From the NCBI GenBank assembly GCA_018658605.1, contig JABHUV010000106.1, forward strand, positions 1 to 28,604: a stretch of 28,604 nucleotides of DNA, read 5' to 3'. Source of the DNA: Planctomycetaceae bacterium. GTDB lineage: Bacteria; Planctomycetota; Planctomycetia; Pirellulales; Pirellulaceae. A program made the translations under genes and the position numbers. Each line of letters begins with the position of its first letter. The first letter of the stretch is position 1. The notes beneath the pieces are model-generated. The model saw only the letters and a program-made list of their open reading frames with translations. It was not told where the DNA came from and did no database searches. Positions 1 to 8,675 of this stretch are shown here, one piece after another.

Positions 1-1
1 C

Positions 2-775
2 GATCGCCGTAAAGCGATGATGGAAGATATTGCTATCCTCACCGGTGGTACTGCAATCTTTGAAACGCTTGGTATCAAACTAGAATCTTTGAAACTAACG
101 GACCTCGGTCGAGCTAAACAAGTGATTGTCGACAAAGACAATACAACGCTTATCGAAGGTAGTGGTAAGAGCGGTGATATCAAAGCACGCATTGATCAGT
201 TGCGTCGTGAAATTGATAATTCAACAAGTGACTACGATCGCGAAAAACTAGAAGAACGTCTAGCTAAGCTTTCCGGTGGTGTTGCCAAGGTAAACGTTGG
301 TGCTGCTACGGAAACGGAAATGAAAGAACGTAAAGCTCGAGTTGAAGATGCTTTGCATGCTACGCGAGCTGCTGTTTCTGAAGGCATTTTACCTGGCGGC
401 GGCGTTGCAGTTTTGCGAGCATCCTCTAAAGTGAAACCAGCCACCTCGTTAACCGATGATGAAAAACTCGGCTACGATATTGTAGTCCGTGCGGTACGTG
501 CCCCACTTAATACCATCGTTGCTAACGCTGGTAAAGATGGCGGAATCATCTGCGAACGTATCCTCAGTGAATCTGGAAACTTCGGCTATAACGCTTTAAC
601 AGATAAGTTTGAAGACTTAGTCGAAGCCGGCGTCATTGATCCAACTAAAGTGACTTGTACCGCGTTGGGGAATGCTGCTAGCGTTGCAACTCTCTTGTTG
701 ACAAGTGACGCACTGGTTGCTGACAAGCCTAAGGATTACGATGGCGGCCATGGCGGCGATTACGATCTTTATTAA
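2..775 (+). CDS. groEL: Chaperonin GroEL paralogue, 3' part only (5' end outside window)
   Basis: This is the C-terminal half of a 60-kDa chaperonin (GroEL/Hsp60), the ATP-driven protein-folding ring. The frame is open from base 2 and begins in the conserved GDRRKAM region of the apical domain (about residue 280 of a full protein). It then carries the [19 protein letters not shown] segment, the intermediate-domain block with [19 protein letters not shown] (containing the conserved Asp needed for ATP hydrolysis), the GGGVAVLR motif and the equatorial block [20 protein letters not shown]. The tail is unusual: instead of Gly-Gly-Met repeats it ends in a His/Asp/Tyr-rich [10 protein letters not shown]. 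That tail marks it as a diverged paralogue of the copy at 26375, although the frame is intact. A strong intrinsic terminator lies about 40 bp downstream. Recognition is firm; its promoter, partner groES and full length are not visible. Confidence 0.96.
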   Translation, partial: DRRKAMMEDIAILTGGTAIFETLGIKLESLKLTDLGRAKQVIVDKDNTTLIEGSGKSGDIKARIDQLRREIDNSTSDYDREKLEERLAKLSGGVAKVNVGAATETEMKERKARVEDALHATRAAVSEGILPGGGVAVLRASSKVKPATSLTDDEKLGYDIVVRAVRAPLNTIVANAGKDGGIICERILSESGNFGYNALTDKFEDLVEAGVIDPTKVTCTALGNAASVATLLLTSDALVADKPKDYDGGHGGDYDLY

Positions 776-815
776 GAAGATCTAAAGAGCCCGCAAGCGG
801 CAAATTGAATTTAAC

Positions 816-855
816 AAACCGACTGTGATGTGAAAGCACTACAGTCGGTTTTTTT
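816..855 (+). terminator. Rho-independent terminator after groEL
   Basis: Perfect 11-bp inverted repeat AAACCGACTGT (816-826) / ACAGTCGGTTT (841-851) with a 14-nt loop, followed on the plus strand by a run of seven T (849-855). It closes the groEL transcript. The minus-strand mnmE ends about 100 bp away on the other side. The reverse complement also has a T-containing 3' flank, so it may act in both directions (inference). Confidence 0.9.
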
Positions 856-956
856 GTCAGGTCAATATCGGGGCGGTTTCCGCCGCGGGAGGATAGTCGC
901 CTGCGGTTGCACAACGTCTTACCCATCGACAACATTGAAAAAACACCCGCTACCGT

Positions 957-2363
957 CTATTTGCCAATGCAGAAGGTGTTGAAGATTTCCTCGAGAATGT
1001 CGTCGTTGTAGACTGTACCGACGATTAACCCAAGGTGCTGTAGAACGTGCCGCAGTTCCGCCGCTAGTAATTCGTCGCCTTGACCCCGATTGCACAACTC
1101 CAACGCTCGCTCAATGCTAACCGTCGCCTGTAACAAGCTCTCCTGACATCTTGAGGCCGTTTGCTGCAGGACGATTGCTTCACCCGATTGGCGTTGTAAG
1201 CGTACGCCTATGAGTGTCTCTAATGATTCGAGTCCCTCCATATGCCCTGAGTCGACAGAGGTAATGATATCAACATCCTCAGCAGAATCGAAATTAGCGT
1301 GATCGCCTTTGGTTTGTACAACAATCCGGGCATGTGGTGGTGTCGTTTGCAACTGTTGCGTTTCCCACTGCGACCGTTGTCTGGCTCCATCAATGCATAA
1401 AATTTCGAGATGAGCATGCTGTTGTTGTTCGCTGGTCACTTTTCGGGCCTGTTGTGCGATTACGCTTTCACTTGTATCTGCCGATTCGATACCCGCTGTA
1501 TCAATTAACAAGCAGGGCATGTCGTTTAACTGGAGCGATTGTGAGACGTAATCACGAGTTGTCCCAGCGATATCAGAGACAATAGCCAATGGTTGTTGTG
1601 CTAGTGCGTTAAACAAAGTGCTCTTTCCGGCATTTGCTTCACCGCGGAGGACAATGCGATATTCCATGCTACTAACGAGTCGCTGCTCAAGTTGTAATGC
1701 GATCGCTAGTAATTCCTGCTGCACATTGCCAACTTGGATTCTAATTTCGTCGCGTGCAATGAATTCGATGTCTTCTTCCGCAAAATCAAGTCCCGCTTCT
1801 AGATGGGCCAGCATTGTCAGGAGTTGTTGCCGCAGAGTTTCAAAGCGCGAGTTTAGTCCGCCGGCGAGCTGTGACAACGCAAGGTCAAGTTCTTTTTTAT
1901 CCTGCGCATCGATCACTCCCAATACCGCTTCGGCTTGCGTCAGGTCAATCCGCCCCGCTAGAAACGCTCGTAATGTGAACTCGCCAGGTTGTGCTAATCG
2001 AATGCACTTGTTCGTTATTGTCACAGCCACGGATGGTTGATTGTCCAAGCAAATGGCATTAAGGATAAATTGTAACAGTGGAGCAGCTCCAGGCAGGTGA
2101 AGTTCTGCTGAACATTGTTGCGTATAGCTGCGCTCATCCGGCCAATAGTAGAGATCCGCCGGGACACTGGGGAATCCATCTAGGTTACGTGTGGCAACTC
2201 GAAAAACCGTCGCTGAAGACGCGGAGGCGACGATTGATTCAATATCGTCAATGACATGTCCCAGGGCACGTTGCACTGCAGGGCCGCTTAAACGAATGAT
2301 CCCTCGCTGTGCTGAGCCTGCAGCAGAGGCGATCGCAACAATGGTATCCTCGGTAGAAAACAT
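957..2363 (-). CDS. mnmE: tRNA uridine-5-carboxymethylaminomethyl(34) synthesis GTPase MnmE
   Basis: MnmE (TrmE) works with MnmG to modify the wobble uridine (U34) of certain tRNAs, using GTP hydrolysis and a formyl-tetrahydrofolate-derived carbon. The 468-residue protein is close to the usual 450-460. The N-terminal folate-binding domain starts MFSTEDTIVAIASAAG. The GTPase domain shows the P-loop GEANAGKST (about residues 238-246), the switch motif GTTRD and DTAG (about 286). The protein ends in FCIGK, the invariant C-terminal motif carrying the catalytic Cys. The G4 guanine-recognition motif reads TKGD (about 351) instead of NKxD. The ATG start gives the canonical N terminus. The gene lies 43 bp downstream of yidC on the same strand, a pairing conserved in many bacteria, so co-transcription is likely. 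Its 3' end faces the groEL terminator. Confidence 0.97.
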   Translation of the reverse strand: MFSTEDTIVAIASAAGSAQRGIIRLSGPAVQRALGHVIDDIESIVASASSATVFRVATRNLDGFPSVPADLYYWPDERSYTQQCSAELHLPGAAPLLQFILNAICLDNQPSVAVTITNKCIRLAQPGEFTLRAFLAGRIDLTQAEAVLGVIDAQDKKELDLALSQLAGGLNSRFETLRQQLLTMLAHLEAGLDFAEEDIEFIARDEIRIQVGNVQQELLAIALQLEQRLVSSMEYRIVLRGEANAGKSTLFNALAQQPLAIVSDIAGTTRDYVSQSLQLNDMPCLLIDTAGIESADTSESVIAQQARKVTSEQQQHAHLEILCIDGARQRSQWETQQLQTTPPHARIVVQTKGDHANFDSAEDVDIITSVDSGHMEGLESLETLIGVRLQRQSGEAIVLQQTASRCQESLLQATVSIERALELCNRGQGDELLAAELRHVLQHLGLIVGTVYNDDILEEIFNTFCIGK

Positions 2364-2406
2364 GTTTCAATATCACCAAGCTTGCGGCATTCCCAGTCCT
2401 AGTAGA

Positions 2407-4833
2407 TTATCGTCGACGTCGTCGGTTGCCTTTGAGGCTATCAAGTTGTTTGCGGCGGTCATTATCGCCACCTTTGGCTTGTTGACGTTGTTGTTGCTCG
2501 GCCATCTGAGCCATGCGATGCATGAAGCCAGGCTTCTTTTTCTTGTCCTTCTGTTTTTCCGCCAAGGCTTCTAAATAAGCATCAGGATCACTAACTTTTG
2601 GTAATAACTTGCGTTCTAGCAGGCCCCAAGTACTGGATGCGATAAAGTAGATACAAAGCCCGCTGGCAACTCGGAAAAACATAATGCCCATAAAAAGCAT
2701 CATGAATTTCATCATCTTTTGTGCCATCTGCTGAGTATCGTCAGTTGTTGGCGGAGCATATATTTTCTGTTGCAACATGAATAACGCAATGGTAATTATT
2801 GGCAGCAAGTTGAGGTAAGGTCCGAGGAAACCGCCACGGTTAATGAAGATTGCGGATTGTTCGCCCCAGTAAACGAGCATGTCGGGACCAGCAAGGTTGG
2901 TACACCAATTTAGCCCGTCCAGCAGGGGTTCGCCCCGTAGTTCAGTGTTGACCATAATACTGCGATAAAGCCCAAAAAAGATAGGCATTTGGAAGAATAC
3001 GGGTAAGCATCCACTTAATGGATTGTAACCGTATTTGCCAAAGAGCTCTTGTGTCTTGAGTGACTTCTTTTGAGCGTCATCTTTGTATTTTTCGCCGATT
3101 CGTTTCATTTGTGGTTTTAGGAATCCCATCATTTGGGCGCCGCGAACTTGTTTTCGACTTAACGGATGTAAACACGCTCGCACCATGACAGTTAGTAAGA
3201 TAATGGCGATCCCGTAATTACCGAAGATGCCGTAGAAAAAGCTAAGAATGCCGCCTAGTAATAATGCAATGGTCCTAAACCAACCATATTCGATAAGTCC
3301 GTCCAGTCCATAGTTAGCAAGGACGTCGTCATTTTTGGGACCGGCGAAAACTTGAAAATGTTGTGAGTGCCGAGCATTGGGTTCCAAAATAATGTGCTTG
3401 CTCTGTACAAAAAACGAGGTATTAGGAAGCTCCGTAGTTTTTTTATCCGTTGTTAATACGGCCAAATTGGTTTCTGCGGGAAAACTACGAGCTTCTTTGA
3501 GGACCATCGATTTCGCCGGTTCGGTGGGGTCGTTATCAGCACCCAGAGGAGTGCTCAAGCCGACCGCAAAGAATTGTGAATCAGAAACAATGTATTGATA
3601 GGTTTGGTCTCCCGGTTCAGTAGGGTTGAGTAGCGATTCAAATGGTGAGTCAACGTTGTCTTGAGCAAATGCGACGATGTCACCACCTCGTAAATCGTCT
3701 TCGACACCGTTTATTTTCCATTTGATGTCTCGTTTTTTAGATGTAGAGGTCCACCATGTTTCATTGATAATGTTGTTGGCGCCATCTTGCCGGAACACGA
3801 TGCTTTGGCGTTCGCTCGAGAGATTCGTAAACGCGAGGTCAAGATCTAGGTGATAAGGCAGCGTATTTTCCGGATCTGCCAATGTAAATCGTTTGGTGAT
3901 TTTTAAATCGGCAGTCGTATTGTCATCTTTATTATCATCGCTCAGTTCACTTTCAGTGTCCGTGGTGTCGGTTTCTTGTTGCGGCAATGTCACCACGAGA
4001 GTGAATTCGATATAGTTGGCGTCGTTGTCAATCTTCATATCCCAAATGCTGTGGCGCATTGAGGTGATGTTGTCGAGTTCGCTTTGTGCGAGCGCGGTGG
4101 TTGTGTTGTTGAGCTGGACGAGTGACGTCAAGAACGAATAGGGCGCTTCGCGAAAAGGTATTGTGTCGGGATCAGGATCTATAATCTCCAAAGGACGTTG
4201 ACCAAGCTTGGTTGTAAATGTCAGTTTGGCATCAAGGTTGTCGTCACGTACCACTTCGAGAGCAATTTCCTCGGTTGGATTTGTCTCTTGCAGCAGTACG
4301 TGCAAGTCTTCAGCGGTGGTGATTTCGCGGCCGTTGAGACTAGTAATGATGTCACCGACTTGCAATCCTTTGATCCCGGACGTCGTAGTCGCTAACGCGG
4401 CTGGCGTGCCATCGGCAACAACTCGAATTTTTGCGCCCGGTGGGTTGCCGTTGTCAGTTGCTGCTAGATACCCCAAATAGCCGTATTTAAATTCAATGAC
4501 ACCATATTTTAGATCATCACTGGTATTGCCGTTGCGTTCGACGAGTTCGAGACGTTCTAAGGCAGCACCACGATTTGAAAAATAGGCGATATACTTTTGA
4601 GAGGCAGCAGGGGCATAAGAACCAATGGCAATAATCTGCTCGTCTTGCTCAGCACGGATGATTGGCGTTGCTGCGTTTTCCAACTCCGCGGCAGCGGCCG
4701 CTTGTTGCTCTAGTTCCTGTTTCTGAGCCGCCGGATCCTTAGGGCCGATGTCAAAAAACCCCATGACAATTTGCATGCCCAACATCATCATGGCCATGAT
4801 TAGTAAAAAACGGAGGAGTTGATTCTTATCCAC
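2407..4833 (-). CDS. yidC: Membrane protein insertase YidC with PDZ-like insertion
   Basis: YidC/Oxa1 inserts and folds inner-membrane proteins, alone or with SecYEG. A GTG start at 4833 is chosen because AAGGA lies 7 nt upstream and it gives MDKNQLLRFLLIMAMMM, an immediate N-terminal membrane anchor. An in-frame ATG at 4884 would add 17 unlikely residues. From 4833 the protein is 808 aa, against about 550 in E. coli. The large periplasmic domain contains a PDZ-like segment at about residues 128-203 (GLQVGDIITSLNGREITTAEDL). The conserved insertase core begins near residue 515 with several membrane helices. It includes the groove arginine in VMVRACLHPLSRKQ (about residue 549) and the motif YNPLSGCLPVFFQMPIFFGLYRS. 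The C-terminal tail is strongly basic (QRQQAK...NRRRRR), consistent with ribosome docking. It sits between the metallophosphoesterase pair and mnmE. Confidence 0.95.
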   Translation of the reverse strand: MDKNQLLRFLLIMAMMMLGMQIVMGFFDIGPKDPAAQKQELEQQAAAAAELENAATPIIRAEQDEQIIAIGSYAPAASQKYIAYFSNRGAALERLELVERNGNTSDDLKYGVIEFKYGYLGYLAATDNGNPPGAKIRVVADGTPAALATTTSGIKGLQVGDIITSLNGREITTAEDLHVLLQETNPTEEIALEVVRDDNLDAKLTFTTKLGQRPLEIIDPDPDTIPFREAPYSFLTSLVQLNNTTTALAQSELDNITSMRHSIWDMKIDNDANYIEFTLVVTLPQQETDTTDTESELSDDNKDDNTTADLKITKRFTLADPENTLPYHLDLDLAFTNLSSERQSIVFRQDGANNIINETWWTSTSKKRDIKWKINGVEDDLRGGDIVAFAQDNVDSPFESLLNPTEPGDQTYQYIVSDSQFFAVGLSTPLGADNDPTEPAKSMVLKEARSFPAETNLAVLTTDKKTTELPNTSFFVQSKHIILEPNARHSQHFQVFAGPKNDDVLANYGLDGLIEYGWFRTIALLLGGILSFFYGIFGNYGIAIILLTVMVRACLHPLSRKQVRGAQMMGFLKPQMKRIGEKYKDDAQKKSLKTQELFGKYGYNPLSGCLPVFFQMPIFFGLYRSIMVNTELRGEPLLDGLNWCTNLAGPDMLVYWGEQSAIFINRGGFLGPYLNLLPIITIALFMLQQKIYAPPTTDDTQQMAQKMMKFMMLFMGIMFFRVASGLCIYFIASSTWGLLERKLLPKVSDPDAYLEALAEKQKDKKKKPGFMHRMAQMAEQQQRQQAKGGDNDRRKQLDSLKGNRRRRR

Positions 4834-4922
4834 CAGTGTATCCTTGGGTAGTCGAGTATTAGGTAAACAGCCATTCTGACGCACTGTGGTCAGTCTGCAA
4901 AGGCGTAATCAAGTCGAGCGGT

Positions 4923-5678
4923 TCATTTTCCGTCGTGTAAACGGTCCCCAAGGAACTTGTCAAGGTCACTGATATCATAGATTTTTTGGGATGTTAGAGA
5001 GACATCATATTCGATTCGGCGAAATTCAATGCTATTGTCTGCATCGTCGAGTATGACATAGGAACTGCGACAGTCACCGTCACGTGGTTGCCCTACGCTG
5101 CCGACATTAACCATCGATTTCTCATCGGTAAGTTGGTACTTGAAATTGACTTCTGTGGGGCTCAGGAATCGGAAATCCTCCGTGAAAACTCCCGGAATAT
5201 GTGTGTGTCCTTGGAAGCAGTATTGAGGGATAAGCGAGAATATCTTTTCAATTTTGCGGCGATTATAGATATCTTCGGGAAACACGTACTCGTTGAGTGG
5301 GCTGCGAGCACTGCCGTGAACAAACAGATAATCCCCGATTTGCTCGGTGCGAGGTAATTCAGCAAGGAATCGCCAGCGTCGTTGCTGGTCTTCGTTATTG
5401 GCATCCGTACATTCGAGTTGTTGTCGTGTCCAAAAGATCGCGCGTTCGGCTGTACTGCTGAATCCTTCGGGGTCGAATAGGGCAGCCTGGTCGTGGTTAC
5501 CCAGAATGCAAAGATCGAAGTTCATGACAGCGTCGACGCAGGCTTGTGGGTCGGGGCCATAGCCGATGACATCACCGAGACAGAAGATGTTTTCAATACC
5601 TTGGTCTTGGATGTCCGCGAGTACGCATGCTAGTGCGTCCAGGTTACCGTGAATGTCACTGACTAACGCTCGTCTCAA
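4923..5678 (-). CDS. Metallophosphoesterase family protein (copy 1 of a tandem pair)
   Basis: A 251-residue calcineurin-like phosphoesterase of the small YfcE/diadenosine-tetraphosphatase-like type. The metal-binding motifs are all present: SDIHGN (D8, H10), LGDVIGYGP (D36), GNHD (60-63), a later LFVHGSAR and GHTHIPG. Such proteins use a two-metal centre to hydrolyse phosphomono- or diesters; the substrate cannot be read from sequence. The start codon is TTG at 5678, chosen because it puts the first beta strand ([11 protein letters not shown]) at the N terminus, with AGGA 9 nt upstream. It is strongly similar over its whole length to the neighbour at 5711-6469, 32 bp upstream, so the two are a tandem duplication. 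yidC follows 89 bp downstream on the same strand. The family call is firm; the function is open. Confidence 0.9.
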   Translation of the reverse strand: MRRALVSDIHGNLDALACVLADIQDQGIENIFCLGDVIGYGPDPQACVDAVMNFDLCILGNHDQAALFDPEGFSSTAERAIFWTRQQLECTDANNEDQQRRWRFLAELPRTEQIGDYLFVHGSARSPLNEYVFPEDIYNRRKIEKIFSLIPQYCFQGHTHIPGVFTEDFRFLSPTEVNFKYQLTDEKSMVNVGSVGQPRDGDCRSSYVILDDADNSIEFRRIEYDVSLTSQKIYDISDLDKFLGDRLHDGK

Positions 5679-5710
5679 TGCGCAAAATCCTATCGCTATC
5701 TGGGGGCCTG

Positions 5711-6469
5711 TTATCTGCCGACTTTCAAGCGATCGCCGAGAGAATTATGTAATTGTTCGATGCTATATATCTTACGCGCCGTTTCGTCGTAAGCATAGCT
5801 AAGTCGTCGGAATTGCAGCTGATTCGTTTCTGAATCAAAGATGGTATAGCAACTACGTGGGTCTTCATCGCGAGGTTGTCCAACACTACCGACATTGATT
5901 AATGCTTTTTCCGAGCCAAGTTGAAACTCATAGTCACATTCGTCAGGAGTAATGAAATCAAAATCATGTGTGAAAACGCCAGGGATGTGAGTATGTCCTT
6001 GGAAACAGTATTGGGTAACGCGGCTAAAAATTGCTTCAAGTTTTGGGCGTTTATAGACGTCTTCGGGAAACACATACTCATTGGTTGGCTCGCGGGCGCT
6101 GCCGTGAACAAACAATAGGTTGTCTTCACTGTGTTGACGTGGCAATTCGCCTAAAAAATCCCATCGTTTGTGGGCTTGCGGAGCATTACCTCCGGCTTGC
6201 TCTAGCTGATCACGCGTCCAATATACCGCTTGCAGAGCGACAGGGTTGAAGCCATCAGGGTCAAACAGAGTTGCTTCATCATGGTTGCCGAGGATTGTAA
6301 TATCACACGAACGAATCACTTCATCGAGGCATTCGCGAGGATTGGGCCCGTAACCGACGATATCACCGAGGCAAAATATGCGGGAGATTTGTCGTTCACG
6401 GATATCCGCCAGTACCGTTTGTAATGCCTCAAAGTTTCCGTGGATGTCGCTGATTAATGCTGTTTTCAC
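5711..6469 (-). CDS. Metallophosphoesterase family protein (copy 2 of a tandem pair)
   Basis: The first gene of the minus-strand run, 252 residues, GTG start ([12 protein letters not shown]). It has the same motif set as its neighbour at 4923-5678: D8/H10 in SDIHGN, D36 in [43 protein letters not shown] and [13 protein letters not shown]. Long blocks such as [22 protein letters not shown] and [10 protein letters not shown] are identical in both copies. All catalytic residues are kept in both, so neither looks degenerate; they may act on different substrates or form a heteromer (inference). A perfect dyad at 6492-6506 lies 23 bp upstream of the start and could be an operator. The substrate is unknown. 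Confidence 0.9.
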   Translation of the reverse strand: MKTALISDIHGNFEALQTVLADIRERQISRIFCLGDIVGYGPNPRECLDEVIRSCDITILGNHDEATLFDPDGFNPVALQAVYWTRDQLEQAGGNAPQAHKRWDFLGELPRQHSEDNLLFVHGSAREPTNEYVFPEDVYKRPKLEAIFSRVTQYCFQGHTHIPGVFTHDFDFITPDECDYEFQLGSEKALINVGSVGQPRDEDPRSCYTIFDSETNQLQFRRLSYAYDETARKIYSIEQLHNSLGDRLKVGR

Positions 6470-6491
6470 AATGACCGTTCAATGTCTGCAG

Positions 6492-6506
6492 GTTACAATC
6501 TGTAAC
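6492..6506. promoter_or_regulatory. Perfect dyad GTTACA-N3-TGTAAC, possible operator
   Basis: GTTACAATCTGTAAC is a perfect inverted repeat with 6-bp arms and a 3-bp spacer. It lies in the divergent intergenic region between the metallophosphoesterase gene (minus, start 6469) and tsaB (plus, start 6655). Size and position fit a dimeric repressor site, but no protein can be named and no clear -35/-10 pair was identified beside it. Confidence 0.3.
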
Positions 6507-6654
6507 TATTAATAGAATTGTTTTTTCTGAATGAATCAATCCCTCAGCGGATATGTAGATTAATTATTCGAGTTTTAGGACTGATAGACAACCAGTTAAT
6601 TGATGCACTTCAGCAAGACAATGCGACGACAATGTATAGAAATTGGATAGAAAT

Positions 6655-7317
6655 TTGAAAATACTAGGTCTTGAAACCACCGAGCGACGGGCTACCGTTG
6701 CCCTATTAGACAATGGCGAAGTGGTTGTTGAATTTGCGCTCAGCGACGAAGCTCGTTCGGCTAGTCTATTGGCTCCAGGGATTCAATCCGCATTGCAACA
6801 AGCCCAGTGGCAAGCGACGGATCTCGACCGAATTGCGGTCACGATTGGTCCCGGGTCGTTTACTGGACTGCGCGTTGGTGTGACCACGGCAAAAACTCTA
6901 GCGTATGCACTGGGGACCGATGTGATTGGAGTGAATACGTTAGCAGTGTTGGCGAGTCAAGTAGACCACACCGGTGCCGTGGAATCAGTGATGGACGCTC
7001 AACGCAATGAAGTGTTTCGCCAGCGGTTTGACGTGCGTGATGGTGTCGCTGTAGCGTGTGGTGATGTCACGATAGAAGATGACTTGCGGTGGCAGCAAGC
7101 GATCGAAAATGATGTTGTTGTTACGGGCCCAGTGCTAAAAAAACTGCAACCGCATTTCACGCGTGACATTCAAACAGCCCCGACCACTCAATGGATACCT
7201 CTGGCGGCAACGGTTGCTCGACTCGCCATGAACTTAGAACCTGCCGGTACGCCGTTTGAACTCAATCCTATCTATTATCGCAAAAGTGCTGCTGAGGAAA
7301 AACGAACCACGCATTAA
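6655..7317 (+). CDS. tsaB: tRNA threonylcarbamoyladenosine biosynthesis protein TsaB
   Basis: TsaB (YeaZ) is the non-catalytic ASKHA-fold partner of TsaD in formation of t6A at position 37 of ANN-decoding tRNAs. The sequence has the family signature IGPGSFTGLRVG and the DAQRNEVF block (usual DARRGEVY). Its length, 220 residues, is close to the usual 225-235. The start is placed at TTG 6655, giving MKILGLETTERRATVALLDNG, which matches the usual MKILAIDTS opening; GGA lies 7 nt upstream. A second in-frame TTG at 6643 would add four residues and has no visible ribosome-binding site. tsaD, tsaE and tsaC are not in the window. It converges on hemL with only 17 bp between the two stop codons and no visible terminator. 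Confidence 0.92.
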   Translation: MKILGLETTERRATVALLDNGEVVVEFALSDEARSASLLAPGIQSALQQAQWQATDLDRIAVTIGPGSFTGLRVGVTTAKTLAYALGTDVIGVNTLAVLASQVDHTGAVESVMDAQRNEVFRQRFDVRDGVAVACGDVTIEDDLRWQQAIENDVVVTGPVLKKLQPHFTRDIQTAPTTQWIPLAATVARLAMNLEPAGTPFELNPIYYRKSAAEEKRTTH

Positions 7318-7334
7318 TACGTATGCGAATCAGT

Positions 7335-8618
7335 TTAGATCGCTTCGAGGACTTGAGCGGCTGCATCGATAGTTTTTTGGATGTCATTTGTTGTATGAGC
7401 GATTGAGATAAACATCGCTTCGTACTGACTACAGGGTAGGTAGACCCCTTTTTCGATCATGCCCCAAAAGTATTTGCCGAATTGTTCCGTGTTACATTCC
7501 GCTGCGTCAGCCCAACTCGTCACCGGACCGGAATGGAAGAATAGGGTCAACATGCTACCGACTCGTTGTACGCAGCAGCGTTTGCCGGCGGCATCGGCTA
7601 GCGTCTGTAGGCCTGTTGCAAGTTGTTCGCCAAGTTCTTCTAGCATTGCATAGGGTGAGTTGTCACGTAGTTCGGTGAGCGTCGCAATTCCGGCGGCACA
7701 GGCAATCGGGTTGCCACTGAGTGTACCCGCTTGGAAAATTGTACCGGCGGGCAGAATATGGTTCATGATTTCCGCTTGACCACCATAAGCTCCGATTGGC
7801 ATCCCGCCGCCGACGATTTTACCGAGGGTCGTGATGTCCGGCGAAATATCCAGCAACGTTTGAGCGCCACCATAGCCCACGCGGAACCCGGTCATCACTT
7901 CATCGCAGATCAATAGTGCTCCAGCGTCTTGGGTACACTTGCGCAACGCAGCTAAAAATTCGTCATGAGGGATGACACAGCCCATGTTGCCCACGACCGG
8001 TTCAAAAATAACCCCGGCGATATTTGCTCCGTGTTCTGAAAACGCGTGCTCCAATCCCGCAGTGTCGTTATATGCTAATATCAGCGTGTCCTGACTGGTA
8101 CCCGCAGTTACTCCGGGTGAATCGGGCACTGCTAGTGTTGCGGCAGCACTTCCTGCGGCAACTAACAAACTGTCAACGTGGCCGTGATAGTTACCTGAAA
8201 ACTTGACGATGATATCACGCTGAGTATACCCGCGAGCAAGTCGAATAGCGCTCATCGTTGCCTCGGTGCCCGAATTTACCAAGCGCACTTTTTCAATGGA
8301 CGGCACAGCGTCAATGATTAACTGCGCCAGTTCGTTTTCACCACAAGTCGGTGCACCGAAACTAGTTCCTTTGTCGACCGCCGCATGCACTGCTGCTTTG
8401 ACTTGCGGATGTTGATGTCCGAGGATCATCGGCCCCCACGAACCGATGTAATCGATGAGTTGATTACCATCGATGTCGAAAAGGTATGCACCTTCGCCGC
8501 GGTCCATAATTAGTGGTGTTCCGCCAACGGCACCAAACGCTCGAGCTGGACTGTTGACTCCGCCTGGCATTAATGTTTGTGCTTGTTGAAATATCGCTTC
8601 GCTTTGGCTGTGATTCAT
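7335..8618 (-). CDS. hemL: Glutamate-1-semialdehyde 2,1-aminomutase
   Basis: HemL is a PLP enzyme converting glutamate-1-semialdehyde to 5-aminolevulinate, the last step of the C5 route to tetrapyrroles. The 427-residue length is normal. The N terminus has the signature MPGGVNSPARAFGAVGG, followed by DYIGSWGPMILGHQHP, VNSGTEATMSAIRLARG, the PLP-binding ICDEVMTGFRVGYGG and the Schiff-base lysine K267 in TTLGKIVGGGMPIGAYGG. It starts at ATG 8618 without a strong Shine-Dalgarno sequence. It lies 57 bp downstream of hemB on the same strand; HemB consumes the HemL product, so an operon of consecutive steps is likely. No hemA gene is visible here. Confidence 0.97.
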   Translation of the reverse strand: MNHSQSEAIFQQAQTLMPGGVNSPARAFGAVGGTPLIMDRGEGAYLFDIDGNQLIDYIGSWGPMILGHQHPQVKAAVHAAVDKGTSFGAPTCGENELAQLIIDAVPSIEKVRLVNSGTEATMSAIRLARGYTQRDIIVKFSGNYHGHVDSLLVAAGSAAATLAVPDSPGVTAGTSQDTLILAYNDTAGLEHAFSEHGANIAGVIFEPVVGNMGCVIPHDEFLAALRKCTQDAGALLICDEVMTGFRVGYGGAQTLLDISPDITTLGKIVGGGMPIGAYGGQAEIMNHILPAGTIFQAGTLSGNPIACAAGIATLTELRDNSPYAMLEELGEQLATGLQTLADAAGKRCCVQRVGSMLTLFFHSGPVTSWADAAECNTEQFGKYFWGMIEKGVYLPCSQYEAMFISIAHTTNDIQKTIDAAAQVLEAI

Positions 8619-8675
8619 GGTGTTGGTTCGTTATGCTTGATTCTCTTGGATTCGATTGATTCTGGAAAACGAGTT

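Noticed and set aside
1618..2040. Plus-strand open frame opposite mnmE
   Set aside because: Cys/Ser/Arg-rich antisense composition; the minus strand encodes all MnmE motifs here.
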